Part shown: in pieces, positions 37,515-46,175 of the stretch
Layout: every line of letters begins with the position of its first letter
How positions within the stretch are numbered: position 1 is the stretch's first letter
Translations under genes and position numbers: made by a program
NCBI RefSeq assembly: GCF_003116095.1
Contig: NZ_LGRA01000013.1
Location: 356,545-420,544, forward strand
Reading direction: 5' to 3'
Length of the DNA: 64,000 nt
From: Azospirillum sp. TSO35-2
Lineage (GTDB): Bacteria; Pseudomonadota; Alphaproteobacteria; Azospirillales; Azospirillaceae
Notes under the pieces: generated by a model
Database searches by the model: none
What the model was told of the DNA's origin: nothing
Seen by the model: the letters and a program-made list of their open reading frames with translations, nothing else

Positions 37515-38564
37515 TCAGTTCCGGCCTTCGGCCTTGGCGACGCCTTCCCACAGGCCGTTCAGGTAGACGGCTCCCAGCGCGCGGTCATACAGGCCGTAGC
37601 CCGGCTTGCCGGTTTCGCCCCAGATCATGCGGCCATGGTCGGGCCGGGCATAGCCGTCGAAACCGGCCTCGTAATAAGCCTTGACGATCTCCGCCATGTC
37701 GAGCGAGCCGTCGGCGGAGCGGTGGCTGGTCTCGTGGAAGTCGCCGGCCTCGTTGATCTTCACGTTGCGCAGATGGGCGAAATGGATGCGCTTGCGGCCG
37801 GCGAACTCGCGCACCAGGGCCGGGATGTCGTTCTTGCACGAGGCGCCGAGCGACCCCGAGCACAGCGTGAGCCCATTGGCCGGATCGTCGACGATGGCGA
37901 GCAACCGCTGGAGGTCGGCGCGGTCCTTGACGATGCGCGGCAGGCCGAAGATGGGACGGGGCGGATCGTCCGGGTGGATCGCCATGCGGATCCCGACCTC
38001 GGCGGCCACCGGGATGATGCGCTTCAGGAAATATTCGAGGTTTTGCCACAGCGTTTCCTCGTCCACCGCGGCATAGTCGGCCAGCAGCGCCTTCAGTTCC
38101 TCCGGGCGGTAGCTGGCGTCCCAGCCGGGCAGCGAGATGCCCTGGCTGAGGTCGATCTTCTCGACCGTCTCGGTGTCGAAGGCCAGCGTGGTCGAGCCGT
38201 CCGGCAGCGTCATGTCGAGCGTGGTGCGGGTCCAGTCGAACACCGGCATGAAGTTGTAGCAGATCACCTTGATGCCGCATTGGGCAAGATTGCGGATCGT
38301 GGCGCAGTAGTTGTCGATCAGCCGGTCGCGCGACGGCTTGGCCAGCTTGATGTCCTCATGGACGGGGACGCTTTCGATGACCTCCAGCGCAAGGCCGTGC
38401 GCCTCGATCTTGGTCTTGAGCGCCTGGATGTTGGCGACCGGCCAGACCTCCCCAACCGGCACGTCGTACACCGCCGACACGATGCCGGTCATGCCGGGAA
38501 TCTGCCGGATGTGGCTGAGCGGGATCGGATCGGTATCGCCGTACCAGCGGAAGGTCATCTTCAT
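37515..38564 (-). CDS. uxuA: Mannonate dehydratase
   Basis: A 349-residue UxuA enzyme: [40 protein letters not shown] and the metal-site strings [19 protein letters not shown] and HFAHLRNVK match the family. It dehydrates D-mannonate to 2-keto-3-deoxygluconate. The start at 38564 aligns with the known UxuA N-terminus; an ATG at 38576 is possible. It is the first gene of the minus-strand hexuronate operon, divergent from a GntR gene with a palindrome between them. The next steps (KDG kinase and aldolase) are not in the window. Confidence 0.93.
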   Translation of the reverse strand: MKMTFRWYGDTDPIPLSHIRQIPGMTGIVSAVYDVPVGEVWPVANIQALKTKIEAHGLALEVIESVPVHEDIKLAKPSRDRLIDNYCATIRNLAQCGIKVICYNFMPVFDWTRTTLDMTLPDGSTTLAFDTETVEKIDLSQGISLPGWDASYRPEELKALLADYAAVDEETLWQNLEYFLKRIIPVAAEVGIRMAIHPDDPPRPIFGLPRIVKDRADLQRLLAIVDDPANGLTLCSGSLGASCKNDIPALVREFAGRKRIHFAHLRNVKINEAGDFHETSHRSADGSLDMAEIVKAYYEAGFDGYARPDHGRMIWGETGKPGYGLYDRALGAVYLNGLWEGVAKAEGRN

Positions 38565-38669
38565 CGTCGGTCTCATGGAAAGCGTGCAGGCCGGCAGCCG
38601 GCCAAGCGGGAAGGGTGATGTGGCAGGTCCGGCGAGATTGTCGGTCCGGTGGCCCACTGGCCTGACCAC

Positions 38670-38687
38670 TAGGCAAACGTTAGCCTA
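38670..38687. promoter_or_regulatory. 18-bp near-perfect palindrome, probable operator of the uxuA-linked GntR regulator
   Basis: TAGGCAAACGTTAGCCTA is symmetrical except for one base pair of opposing A residues. It lies 106 bp upstream of the uxuA start and 197 bp before the regulator gene. The remaining part of the 319-bp divergent region shows no gene. Confidence 0.6.
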
Positions 38688-38883
38688 AGACTTTGCCCGC
38701 TCGCAAGAGGGCTTTTCGGACCGAATGGGCCGGTTTCGGCGGCCGTCTGGCGAAACGGTTTGATGGCGCTTGGATTTTGCGCCGCTCATGGTGTTGGATG
38801 CGTCACCGCGCCGCACTGCCGCCGAGCGGGCACGGCGCGATCATCGCACTGTGTGCAAGCAAGAGTCGTCCCGGAGCTGTGTC

Positions 38884-39597
38884 ATGGACTTGCCGACGGT
38901 CAAGGTCGAGCGTCTGTATCGCCAAATATCGAACGTGCTGATCCAGTTCATTCGCGACGGCCATTTCGCCCCGGGCCAGCTGCTGCCCGGGGAACGCGAT
39001 CTCGCCAAGCAACTCGGCGTCAGCCGCTCCTCGGTGCGGGAGGCGCTGATCGCGCTGGAGATCAACGGCTGGGTCGAGATCCGGACCGGACACGGTGTCT
39101 ATGTGCGCCCGACCCTTCCTGACGGTGCGGGGGGCGCGGTCGAAGACACGGCGGACGAGGACATCGGCGTCGAAGCCCTGATGGAGGCCCGCGAGACGAT
39201 CGAAGGGGAGATCGCGGCGCTCGCCGCGAAAAATGCGACGGATGCGCAGCTCCAGGACATCACGCGCATCGTCGAACGGATGGAAGTGGATGCGGCGGCC
39301 GGCGACATGGAGACCTTCCATGAGCATGACCAGCAGTTCCACGCGATGATCGGTGCGATGACGGGAAATCCGGTCTTCGTTGAAATCACCGACATGCTGT
39401 GGAAGAAGCGCAAAACCCTCCACTATGCGAAGTTCGAGCGCCAGTATTCGGACAGCTCGATCATTGTCACCATGTGCGCTGATCACCGGATCATTCTGGA
39501 GGCGATCCGTAGCCGAAGCGCCGGAACCGCCAAGCAGGCGATGCGCAGGCATATTCGCAACGCGCAGAAGCGTCTGTTCGACGGTCGTGGAAAGTGA
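38884..39597 (+). CDS. GntR-family regulator, FadR/UxuR-ExuR type
   Basis: A 237-residue regulator: winged helix (residues 5-75; LLPGERDLAKQLGVSRSSVR, ALEINGWVEIRTGHGVYV) and an FCD domain (about 95-220; EALMEARETIEGEIAALAA, HEHDQQFHAMIGAMTGN). This is the architecture of the hexuronate regulators UxuR and ExuR, and the divergent position next to uxuA supports that role. The start at 38884 follows in-frame upstream codons without similarity. The presumed inducer is a hexuronate intermediate. Confidence 0.9.
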   Translation: MDLPTVKVERLYRQISNVLIQFIRDGHFAPGQLLPGERDLAKQLGVSRSSVREALIALEINGWVEIRTGHGVYVRPTLPDGAGGAVEDTADEDIGVEALMEARETIEGEIAALAAKNATDAQLQDITRIVERMEVDAAAGDMETFHEHDQQFHAMIGAMTGNPVFVEITDMLWKKRKTLHYAKFERQYSDSSIIVTMCADHRIILEAIRSRSAGTAKQAMRRHIRNAQKRLFDGRGK

Positions 39598-39872
39598 CCC
39601 CTTTTGAGCCATTGCGATGGGAGCAACGCAGTCGGAAGATGCTTCTTTGCGCCAAATGGCCGGAAAAGGCCGGACATCGGCAAGGTGCAACAGTGCAAGC
39701 TGGTCGGAGTAATGCTGGGCAATGCGGGAGCGCTTCGTCTGTCGCTGTTTGTGTTCGGAATTGAGGAGCCGTCTGTTTTTAACGGCCCTGGCGTTCCGAG
39801 TGCGCGCCGAACGGGAACAAGGTGCAGGCGAGGCACCACGCGCCAGAGTGCCGAGACGAGGGACAAGCCCCG

Positions 39873-42815
39873 ATGAGCCTTCTGGTCCGCATGCTTTTGC
39901 TCGTCCTGTTGGCCCTTCTCCCGATCTCCGCCATCGAGGTTTGGAATCAACTCGACCTCCGTCGCGACCGCAAATGGGAGATCCACAGCAGCGCCCAGCA
40001 GCTCCTCGGCTTGCTCGGCGGTGAGCAACAGCGCCTGGTCGAGGGCGTGAGGCAGACGCTGGCACTGCTGGCCGAGACACAGGTGGCGCGGGACCTGGAT
40101 GCGCGCGGATGCCAGGACCTGCTGGAGCGGACGCGACGGCGGATCCCGGACTACGTGACGATCAACCTTACGGGCACGGACGGCATCATCCTCTGCTCCA
40201 CCGACAAGGCTCGACCCGGTCAAACCATCGCCGATCGTGCGCATGTTCGCGCGGTGCTGCAGGGCGGCGGCTTTACCGTCGGCGAGTTCATCCGACGGCG
40301 CCCGAGCGGCACGCCGTCCATGCCGTTTGGGTTGCCGATCCGCCGTGACGACGGCGCTACGGTTGGCGTGGTCACGGCGCTCATTGATCTCGGCTGGCTG
40401 GCGAGCTATCTCGCCGCGCACCCACTCCCACCCAACTCCGCGATTCTCGTGGCCGATGACGCCGGCGTCGTCCTGGCGCGCGTGCCGGAGCTGCCGGGCA
40501 GCATCGGCTCAGCCCTGCCGGACCGCTTCCGCCCATTGCTTGACGCCGACGCGATCGGCACCGCCGAACTGCTCGGCCTTGACGGAAAGCGGCGCGTGTT
40601 CGCCTATGTGCCGCTCGCCGCCGGTGTCCGGCACATCTTCGTTGCCATCGGCGTGGATCACGACGCCGCCATGGCCGGCATCGACGACGCCCTGCGACGC
40701 TCGTTCATGTGGATGGCGGCGGTGCTGCTGCTGAGCCTGTCGGCGGCGTACCTGCTCGCCCGGCGCTATCTCCACCGTCCGGTGAAGGCGCTGGTTGCAA
40801 CGACCGAGCGTTGGCGCTCGGGAGACCTGTCCGCCCGCACGGGCCTGCCGGACGATGGCTCCGAGCTGAGCGTGCTGGGGCGGGCGTTCGATCGCATGGC
40901 CAAGGATCTCGAGGCACAAACCCGCGCCAGGGAAGAGGCCGCCGCCGCGCTGCAGGCCAGCGAGGCCCGCCACCGCGCCGTGGTCGAGACCGCCGTGGAC
41001 GCCATGGTCGTGATCGACGGGCATGGCCTGATTCAGTCCTACAACCCGGCCGCCGAGCGCATCTTCGGATACACGGAGGCCGAGGTCGTCGGGCGCAACG
41101 TCACGATGCTCATGCCGGAGCCCTATCACTCCGAGCATGATGGCTACATCGCCACCTACCAGCGCACCGGCGTCCGCAAGATCATCGGCGCCGGCCGCGA
41201 GGTCGAGGGACGCCGCAAGGACGGCACCACCTTCCCGCTGGAACTCGCCATCGCCGAGTGGACGGTCGGCGGCACGCGCTTCTTCACCGGCATCATGCGC
41301 GACATCACCCGCCGGCGGGAGGTGGAGGACGCGCTGCGGGCCGGCGAGGAGCGCTTCCGCGCGCTGGTCGAGCACGCGCCGCAGAAGATGTGGGTGAACC
41401 GGCCGGATGGCACCCTGGAGTTCGTCAACGCCGCCTTCCGCACCTACACCGGCCGGGAGACGGACGAGGTCTCGCGGATGGAGGATCTGCATCCTGACGA
41501 CCGTGAGCGCATCCAGGCGGCGCGGGCGCGGGCCATCGCCGCCGGTGAGGCGCACGAATACGAGTTGCGTTTGCGGCGGGCCGATGGAGCGTACCGGTGG
41601 CATCTCAGCCGCACTCATCCCGTCCGCCAGGGCGGTCGCATCGTCGCTTGGTTCGGCGGGTCCATGGACATCGACGAGATCCACCGCGCCCGGGAAGCGG
41701 CGGAAGAGGCCGACCGCTCGAAGAACCGCTTCCTCGCGGCGGCGAGCCACGATCTGCGCCAGCCTCTCCAGTCGATTCTGCTGTTCGCCGAGGCGCTCCG
41801 CCCGCATCTGGCCGACGCGACCGGCCGGGAACGGCTCGACCGTCTGCAGCATGGCCTCGACGTGTTGAAGAGCCTGCTCGACGGCCTGCTCGACATCTCC
41901 CGGCTTGACGCCGGTATTGTTGCGCCACAGGTCGAAGAGTTCCGTGTGTCGGACGTGCTGGGGCCGCTGGACGACGCCTATGCGCCGATCGCGCACGGCA
42001 AAGGGCTGGAGTGGCAGGTGATGCCCTGCGGCGCGACGGTCCGCAGCGACCGCGTCCTGCTCGGCCGCATGCTGCGCAACCTGGTCGAGAATGCCATTCG
42101 CTACACCGAATCCGGCCGCGTCCTGATCGACTGCACCGTACAGGGGGACCGGCTGCGGATCGAGGTTCGCGACACCGGCTGCGGCATTCCCGCGGATCAG
42201 CTCGGCCGCATCTTCGAGGAGTTCCACCAGGTCGGCAATCCCGAGCGGGACCGGGCACAGGGGCTGGGGCTGGGGCTCGCCATCGTGCGCCGGCTGTCGA
42301 AGCTCCTGGATCACCCGGTGGATGTGCGGTCCTGTCCGGGTGGCGGCTCGCTGTTCAGCGTCGCCGTGCCGTACGCCGCGATGTCGGCCGAGCCTGCCGC
42401 CTTACCGCCGGCCAAGCCGGCTCCGGTGAATGGGGCACACCAGCGACTGGCGGTCGTCGTGGACGACGATGTCATCGTCCTGATGGGGCTGGAGGCCATG
42501 CTTCGCGAATGGGGGTACGAGGTGCTGGCGGCAGATTCTACGGACCGGGCGCTGGAGCGTCTGACGAAGGCCGGACGGCGACCCGACGTCCTGATCGTCG
42601 ATTACCGCCTGCGCGGGGGACGGATTGGTACGGAAGCCGTGGTGCGCATTCGCGCGATGTACGACCGGAACATACCGGGCATTATCGTGACCGGCGAGAT
42701 CGGTGCCGAGCCACAGAGCGACGCCGTCGCTCATGGTCTCGGGCTCCTCCACAAGCCGGTCACCCCGCGCCTGCTTGAAGCGGCGCTCGCCCAGCATTTC
42801 CGTGCGGCGGAATGA
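39873..42815 (+). CDS. Hybrid sensor histidine kinase (Cache-like, HAMP, two PAS, HisKA, HATPase, receiver)
   Basis: A 980-residue membrane sensor. TM1 covers residues 5-22, an extracytoplasmic double-Cache-like domain follows to about 270, TM2 is near 275-293, then HAMP. A FixL-type PAS (NPAAERIFGYTEAEVVGRNVTML, in part) and a PAS_3 domain (HPDDRERIQAARARAIAAG) lead to HisKA with His626 in ASHDLRQPLQS, the ATPase and a C-terminal receiver with Asp910 in LIVDYRL. The start at 39873 follows GAGGGA. No response regulator is adjacent, so the output partner is elsewhere. The FixL-like PAS lacks an obvious proof of heme binding. Confidence 0.9.
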   Translation: MSLLVRMLLLVLLALLPISAIEVWNQLDLRRDRKWEIHSSAQQLLGLLGGEQQRLVEGVRQTLALLAETQVARDLDARGCQDLLERTRRRIPDYVTINLTGTDGIILCSTDKARPGQTIADRAHVRAVLQGGGFTVGEFIRRRPSGTPSMPFGLPIRRDDGATVGVVTALIDLGWLASYLAAHPLPPNSAILVADDAGVVLARVPELPGSIGSALPDRFRPLLDADAIGTAELLGLDGKRRVFAYVPLAAGVRHIFVAIGVDHDAAMAGIDDALRRSFMWMAAVLLLSLSAAYLLARRYLHRPVKALVATTERWRSGDLSARTGLPDDGSELSVLGRAFDRMAKDLEAQTRAREEAAAALQASEARHRAVVETAVDAMVVIDGHGLIQSYNPAAERIFGYTEAEVVGRNVTMLMPEPYHSEHDGYIATYQRTGVRKIIGAGREVEGRRKDGTTFPLELAIAEWTVGGTRFFTGIMRDITRRREVEDALRAGEERFRALVEHAPQKMWVNRPDGTLEFVNAAFRTYTGRETDEVSRMEDLHPDDRERIQAARARAIAAGEAHEYELRLRRADGAYRWHLSRTHPVRQGGRIVAWFGGSMDIDEIHRAREAAEEADRSKNRFLAAASHDLRQPLQSILLFAEALRPHLADATGRERLDRLQHGLDVLKSLLDGLLDISRLDAGIVAPQVEEFRVSDVLGPLDDAYAPIAHGKGLEWQVMPCGATVRSDRVLLGRMLRNLVENAIRYTESGRVLIDCTVQGDRLRIEVRDTGCGIPADQLGRIFEEFHQVGNPERDRAQGLGLGLAIVRRLSKLLDHPVDVRSCPGGGSLFSVAVPYAAMSAEPAALPPAKPAPVNGAHQRLAVVVDDDVIVLMGLEAMLREWGYEVLAADSTDRALERLTKAGRRPDVLIVDYRLRGGRIGTEAVVRIRAMYDRNIPGIIVTGEIGAEPQSDAVAHGLGLLHKPVTPRLLEAALAQHFRAAE

Positions 42816-42929
42816 GGGCTGTGGCTCGACAGCTCCTGATGATCGGTGCTGCAAAAACGCCTTGGCTGTGATCAACCTCTTCCTCATCAGGCCTCGTTTT
42901 GGCAACCCGACTTCGACGGACGGTTTTCC

Positions 42930-44315
42930 ATGCATCGCTCTCTGTGGCTCAAGGATGTTGCGGACGATCTGAAACCAACCACGCCCTTGAGCGGTGAGCT
43001 GACCTGCGATGTCACGATCGTGGGCGGCGGCTTTGTCGGGCTTTGGACCGCCCTGCGCATTCGCGAACTCGACCCCGGCTGCTCGGTGGTCATTCTGGAG
43101 CGGGACGTCTGCGGCGGCGGGGCCTCCGGTCGCAACGGCGGCTTCGTCATGTCATGGTGGCCGAAAATCAGCTCCCTGACCGCCCTCTGCGGCGTCGACG
43201 AAGCGCTCCGCCTCGCCCAAGCCTCGGAAGCGAACATTTCCGAACTCGGGGCGTTCTGCGCCGAGCATGGCATCGACGCGCATTTCCGGCAGAGCGGCTG
43301 GCTGTGGACCGCCACGACCGATGTCCAGCGCGGCGCGTGGAACGGGGTGCAGTCGCTCTGCGCCCGCTTGGGCCGGGACGTCTTCAAAACCGTCGCACCG
43401 GACGAGCTGGCGCGGCGTTCGGGGTCGCCGAAACATCTCGAAGGCGCGATCGAGGCGAGCAACGCCACGGTCCAACCCGCGCGCCTGGTCCGAGGGTTGC
43501 GCCGGGTGGCCATCCGGTCCGGCGTGACGATTTTCGAGAACACGCCGGTCCTTCGGTTCGAACGCAGTGTTCCGGCCCGACTCGGCACCCCCGCAGGCTG
43601 CGTCACGGCGCGGCGCGTGGTTCTGGCGCACAACGCGTGGGCAGCGGAAATTCCCGACCTGCGGCGGACGATCCTGCCCGTCACCAGCACGATCATCGCC
43701 ACCGAGCCGATCCCGGAACGCCTGAAGGCGATCGGCTGGACCGGCGGTGAGTCGATCACCGACTCGCAACTCATGGTGGATTATTACCGGACCACCCGGG
43801 ACGGCCGCATCGCCTTCGGCAAAGGTACGGGGATGATCAGCTTTTCGAGCAGGATCGGCCCGCGCTATGACCAGGACGAGGCCCTGAACCGGGTGACCGA
43901 AGCCGACTTCCGTGCCACCTATCCGCATCTTGCCGATGTGCGCATCGAGCACAGCTGGAGCGGTCCGGTCGATCGTTCCTACGACAGCCTGCCGGTCTTC
44001 GGCCATTTGCCGAACGCGCCGCATATCGTCTACGGCGTCGGCTGGAGCGGAAACGGGGTTGGCCCCAGCCGGCTCGGCGGGCGCATCCTGGCCAGCTTGG
44101 CGCTGGGGGTGGAGGACGAGTGGAGCCGCTGCGGTCTGGTGAACCGCAAGGTCAAGCTCTTCCCACCGGAACCGGTCCGCTATCTTGGCGGGATCATGGT
44201 GCGGAGCGCCGTGCGCCGCAAGGAAGCCGCCGAAGCCGACAACCGGAAGCCGGCGTGGCTGGACAGCGTTCTGTCCCGGCTGGCCCCCAGCGGTCTGGAA
44301 GACAAGTCGGCGTGA
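42930..44315 (+). CDS. FAD-dependent amine/amino-acid oxidase (DAO family)
   Basis: A 461-residue DAO-family flavoprotein with the Rossmann motif VTIVGGGFVGLWTALRIREL, ERDVCGGGASGRNGGFVMSW and a C-terminal FAD-binding GVGWSGNGVGPSRLGGRIL. The family includes oxidases of N-methyl amino acids, glycine and gamma-glutamylputrescine (PuuB). It starts 114 bp after the histidine kinase and lies 275 bp before the sarcosine oxidase operon. The start at 42930 is chosen by similarity; an ATG at 42846 gives a longer form. Substrate is probably an amine, but which is not evident. Confidence 0.85.
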   Translation: MHRSLWLKDVADDLKPTTPLSGELTCDVTIVGGGFVGLWTALRIRELDPGCSVVILERDVCGGGASGRNGGFVMSWWPKISSLTALCGVDEALRLAQASEANISELGAFCAEHGIDAHFRQSGWLWTATTDVQRGAWNGVQSLCARLGRDVFKTVAPDELARRSGSPKHLEGAIEASNATVQPARLVRGLRRVAIRSGVTIFENTPVLRFERSVPARLGTPAGCVTARRVVLAHNAWAAEIPDLRRTILPVTSTIIATEPIPERLKAIGWTGGESITDSQLMVDYYRTTRDGRIAFGKGTGMISFSSRIGPRYDQDEALNRVTEADFRATYPHLADVRIEHSWSGPVDRSYDSLPVFGHLPNAPHIVYGVGWSGNGVGPSRLGGRILASLALGVEDEWSRCGLVNRKVKLFPPEPVRYLGGIMVRSAVRRKEAAEADNRKPAWLDSVLSRLAPSGLEDKSA

Positions 44316-44590
44316 CGGCCGGCTCTTGCCGGTTTTGCGAAACAGGGCGGGAGCAGCGTCTTCCTGACGGGTTCGCGGTTCGTGGTGGGATCGAGCGGAA
44401 TTGGCGGAAGCCGACCGGCAAGCGGGGGCCGGCGGTCCACCCCGCGGTCGGTCCGGGCCCGGGGGTGGCGTCAAAATTGGCCTCCAGCGACGCAACTGTC
44501 GTACCAGTTACATCAGGTTGACGCATCCATTCTGTCCAACAACGGTGAGGACGACGATACTGTCAGCACGTCGAACATCGGGGTGCCGTC

Positions 44591-45844
44591 ATGACCCGCT
44601 TCTCACTGTCCTCGCTGCTGACCAACGCCCTGACCGGCAACAGGAACTGGCAGCCGCAATGGCCCGACGCCGAGCCCAAGGCGGAGTATGACGTCGTCAT
44701 CGTCGGCGCGGGCGGGCATGGCCTGGGCGCCGCCTATTACCTCGCCAAGGAGCACGGCATCACCAACGTCGCGGTGGTGGAGAAGGGGTGGCTCGGCGGC
44801 GGCAACACCGGCCGCAACACCACCATCATCCGCTCCAACTACCTCTATGACGAAAGCGCGATGCTCTACGAGCACGCGATGAAGCTGTGGGAAGGGCTGA
44901 GCCAGGAGCTGAACTACAACGTCATGTTCTCCCAGCGCGGCGTCATGATGCTGGCGCACACGGTGCACGACATCCAGAGCTTCAAGCGCCACATCCACTC
45001 CAACCGCCTGAACGGCATCGACAACGAGTGGCTGACGCCGGAGCAGGCCAAGGAATACTGCCCGCCGCTGAACATCGCCGCCAACGCCCGCTACCCGGTG
45101 ATGGGGGCGGCGCTGCAGCGGCGCGGCGGCACCGCCCGCCACGACGCGGTGGCCTGGGGCTATGCGCGGGCCGCATCGGCGCGCGGGGTCGACATCATCC
45201 AGAACTGCCCGGTGACCGCGATCCGCCGCGACGCCTCCGGCCGCGTCACCGGCGTGGAGACGGCGCGCGGCTTCATCAAGGCGAAGAAGGTCGCGGTGTC
45301 GGCCGCCGGCAACACGTCGGTGGTGATGGACACCGCCGGTGTCCGGCTGCCGCTGGAAAGCTATCCGCTGCAGGCGCTGGTGTCGGAACCGGTGAAGCCG
45401 GTGTTCCCCTGCGTGGTCATGTCCAACACGGTGCACGCCTACATCAGCCAGTCCGACAAGGGCGAACTGGTCATCGGCTCGGGCACCGACCAGTACACCT
45501 CCTACAGCCAGCGCGGCGGGCTGCCGCTGATCGAGCACACCGTCGCCGCGATCTGCGAGGTGTTCCCGATCTTCAACCGCATGCGGATGCTGCGCAAATG
45601 GGCCGGCATCGTCGACGTCACGCCCGACCGCTCGCCGATCATCGGCAAGACGCCGGTGCCGGGGCTGTACGTCAATTGCGGCTGGGGCACCGGTGGTTTC
45701 AAGGCCACCCCGGGGTCGGCCAACGTCTTCGCCCACACCATCGCCCGCGACGAGCCGCATCCGATCAACGCGCCCTTCACGCTGGAGCGCTTCAAGACCG
45801 GCCGGCTGATCGACGAGGCGGCGGCCGCCGCCGTCGCGCATTGA
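44591..45844 (+). CDS. soxB: Sarcosine oxidase subunit beta (heterotetrameric)
   Basis: A 417-residue flavoprotein subunit: [38 protein letters not shown], and [15 protein letters not shown], whose His is the covalent FMN attachment site in the family. It oxidises sarcosine and passes the iminium carbon to tetrahydrofolate in the alpha subunit. It opens the sox operon; the delta gene follows after 10 bp. No glycine riboswitch or clear operator was found in the 275-bp leader. Confidence 0.95.
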   Translation: MTRFSLSSLLTNALTGNRNWQPQWPDAEPKAEYDVVIVGAGGHGLGAAYYLAKEHGITNVAVVEKGWLGGGNTGRNTTIIRSNYLYDESAMLYEHAMKLWEGLSQELNYNVMFSQRGVMMLAHTVHDIQSFKRHIHSNRLNGIDNEWLTPEQAKEYCPPLNIAANARYPVMGAALQRRGGTARHDAVAWGYARAASARGVDIIQNCPVTAIRRDASGRVTGVETARGFIKAKKVAVSAAGNTSVVMDTAGVRLPLESYPLQALVSEPVKPVFPCVVMSNTVHAYISQSDKGELVIGSGTDQYTSYSQRGGLPLIEHTVAAICEVFPIFNRMRMLRKWAGIVDVTPDRSPIIGKTPVPGLYVNCGWGTGGFKATPGSANVFAHTIARDEPHPINAPFTLERFKTGRLIDEAAAAAVAH

Positions 45845-45854
45845 GGACACGACC

Positions 45855-46175
45855 ATGCTGCTCATCCGCTGCCCCTATTGCGAAGCCGAGCGCCCCGAGG
45901 TGGAGTTCACCTATGCCGGCGAGGCGCACATCGCGCGACCGGCGGACCCCTCCGCCCTGTCCGACGACGACTGGCGCGACTTCCTGTTCATCCGCACCAA
46001 CCCGCGCGGCCGGCATTTCGAACGCTGGCGGCACATGCACGGCTGCGGCCGCTTCTTCAACGCGGTGCGCGACACCGTGACCGACAAATTCGCCATGACC
46101 TACAAGGCGGGGGCTCCGCGTCCGAGCGACGAGGAGATCGCGCTTGCCGCCAGCGTCAAGGAAGCACGTCCATGA
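45855..46175 (+). CDS. soxD: Sarcosine oxidase subunit delta
   Basis: A 106-residue zinc subunit with CPYCEAERPEVEF and HMHGCGRFFN, supplying the C-x2-C, His and Cys ligands of the structural zinc. It bridges subunits of the heterotetramer. Its stop overlaps the start of the alpha gene (ATGA). Confidence 0.95.
   Translation: MLLIRCPYCEAERPEVEFTYAGEAHIARPADPSALSDDDWRDFLFIRTNPRGRHFERWRHMHGCGRFFNAVRDTVTDKFAMTYKAGAPRPSDEEIALAASVKEARP

Noticed and set aside
39606-39876. A 90-codon frame before the histidine kinase
   Set aside because: Composition is irregular, no family is recognisable, and it ends within the kinase start region.
44316-44590. Possible glycine riboswitch upstream of soxB
   Set aside because: The conserved glycine-aptamer core could not be recognised, and no expression platform hairpin with a T-tract is visible.
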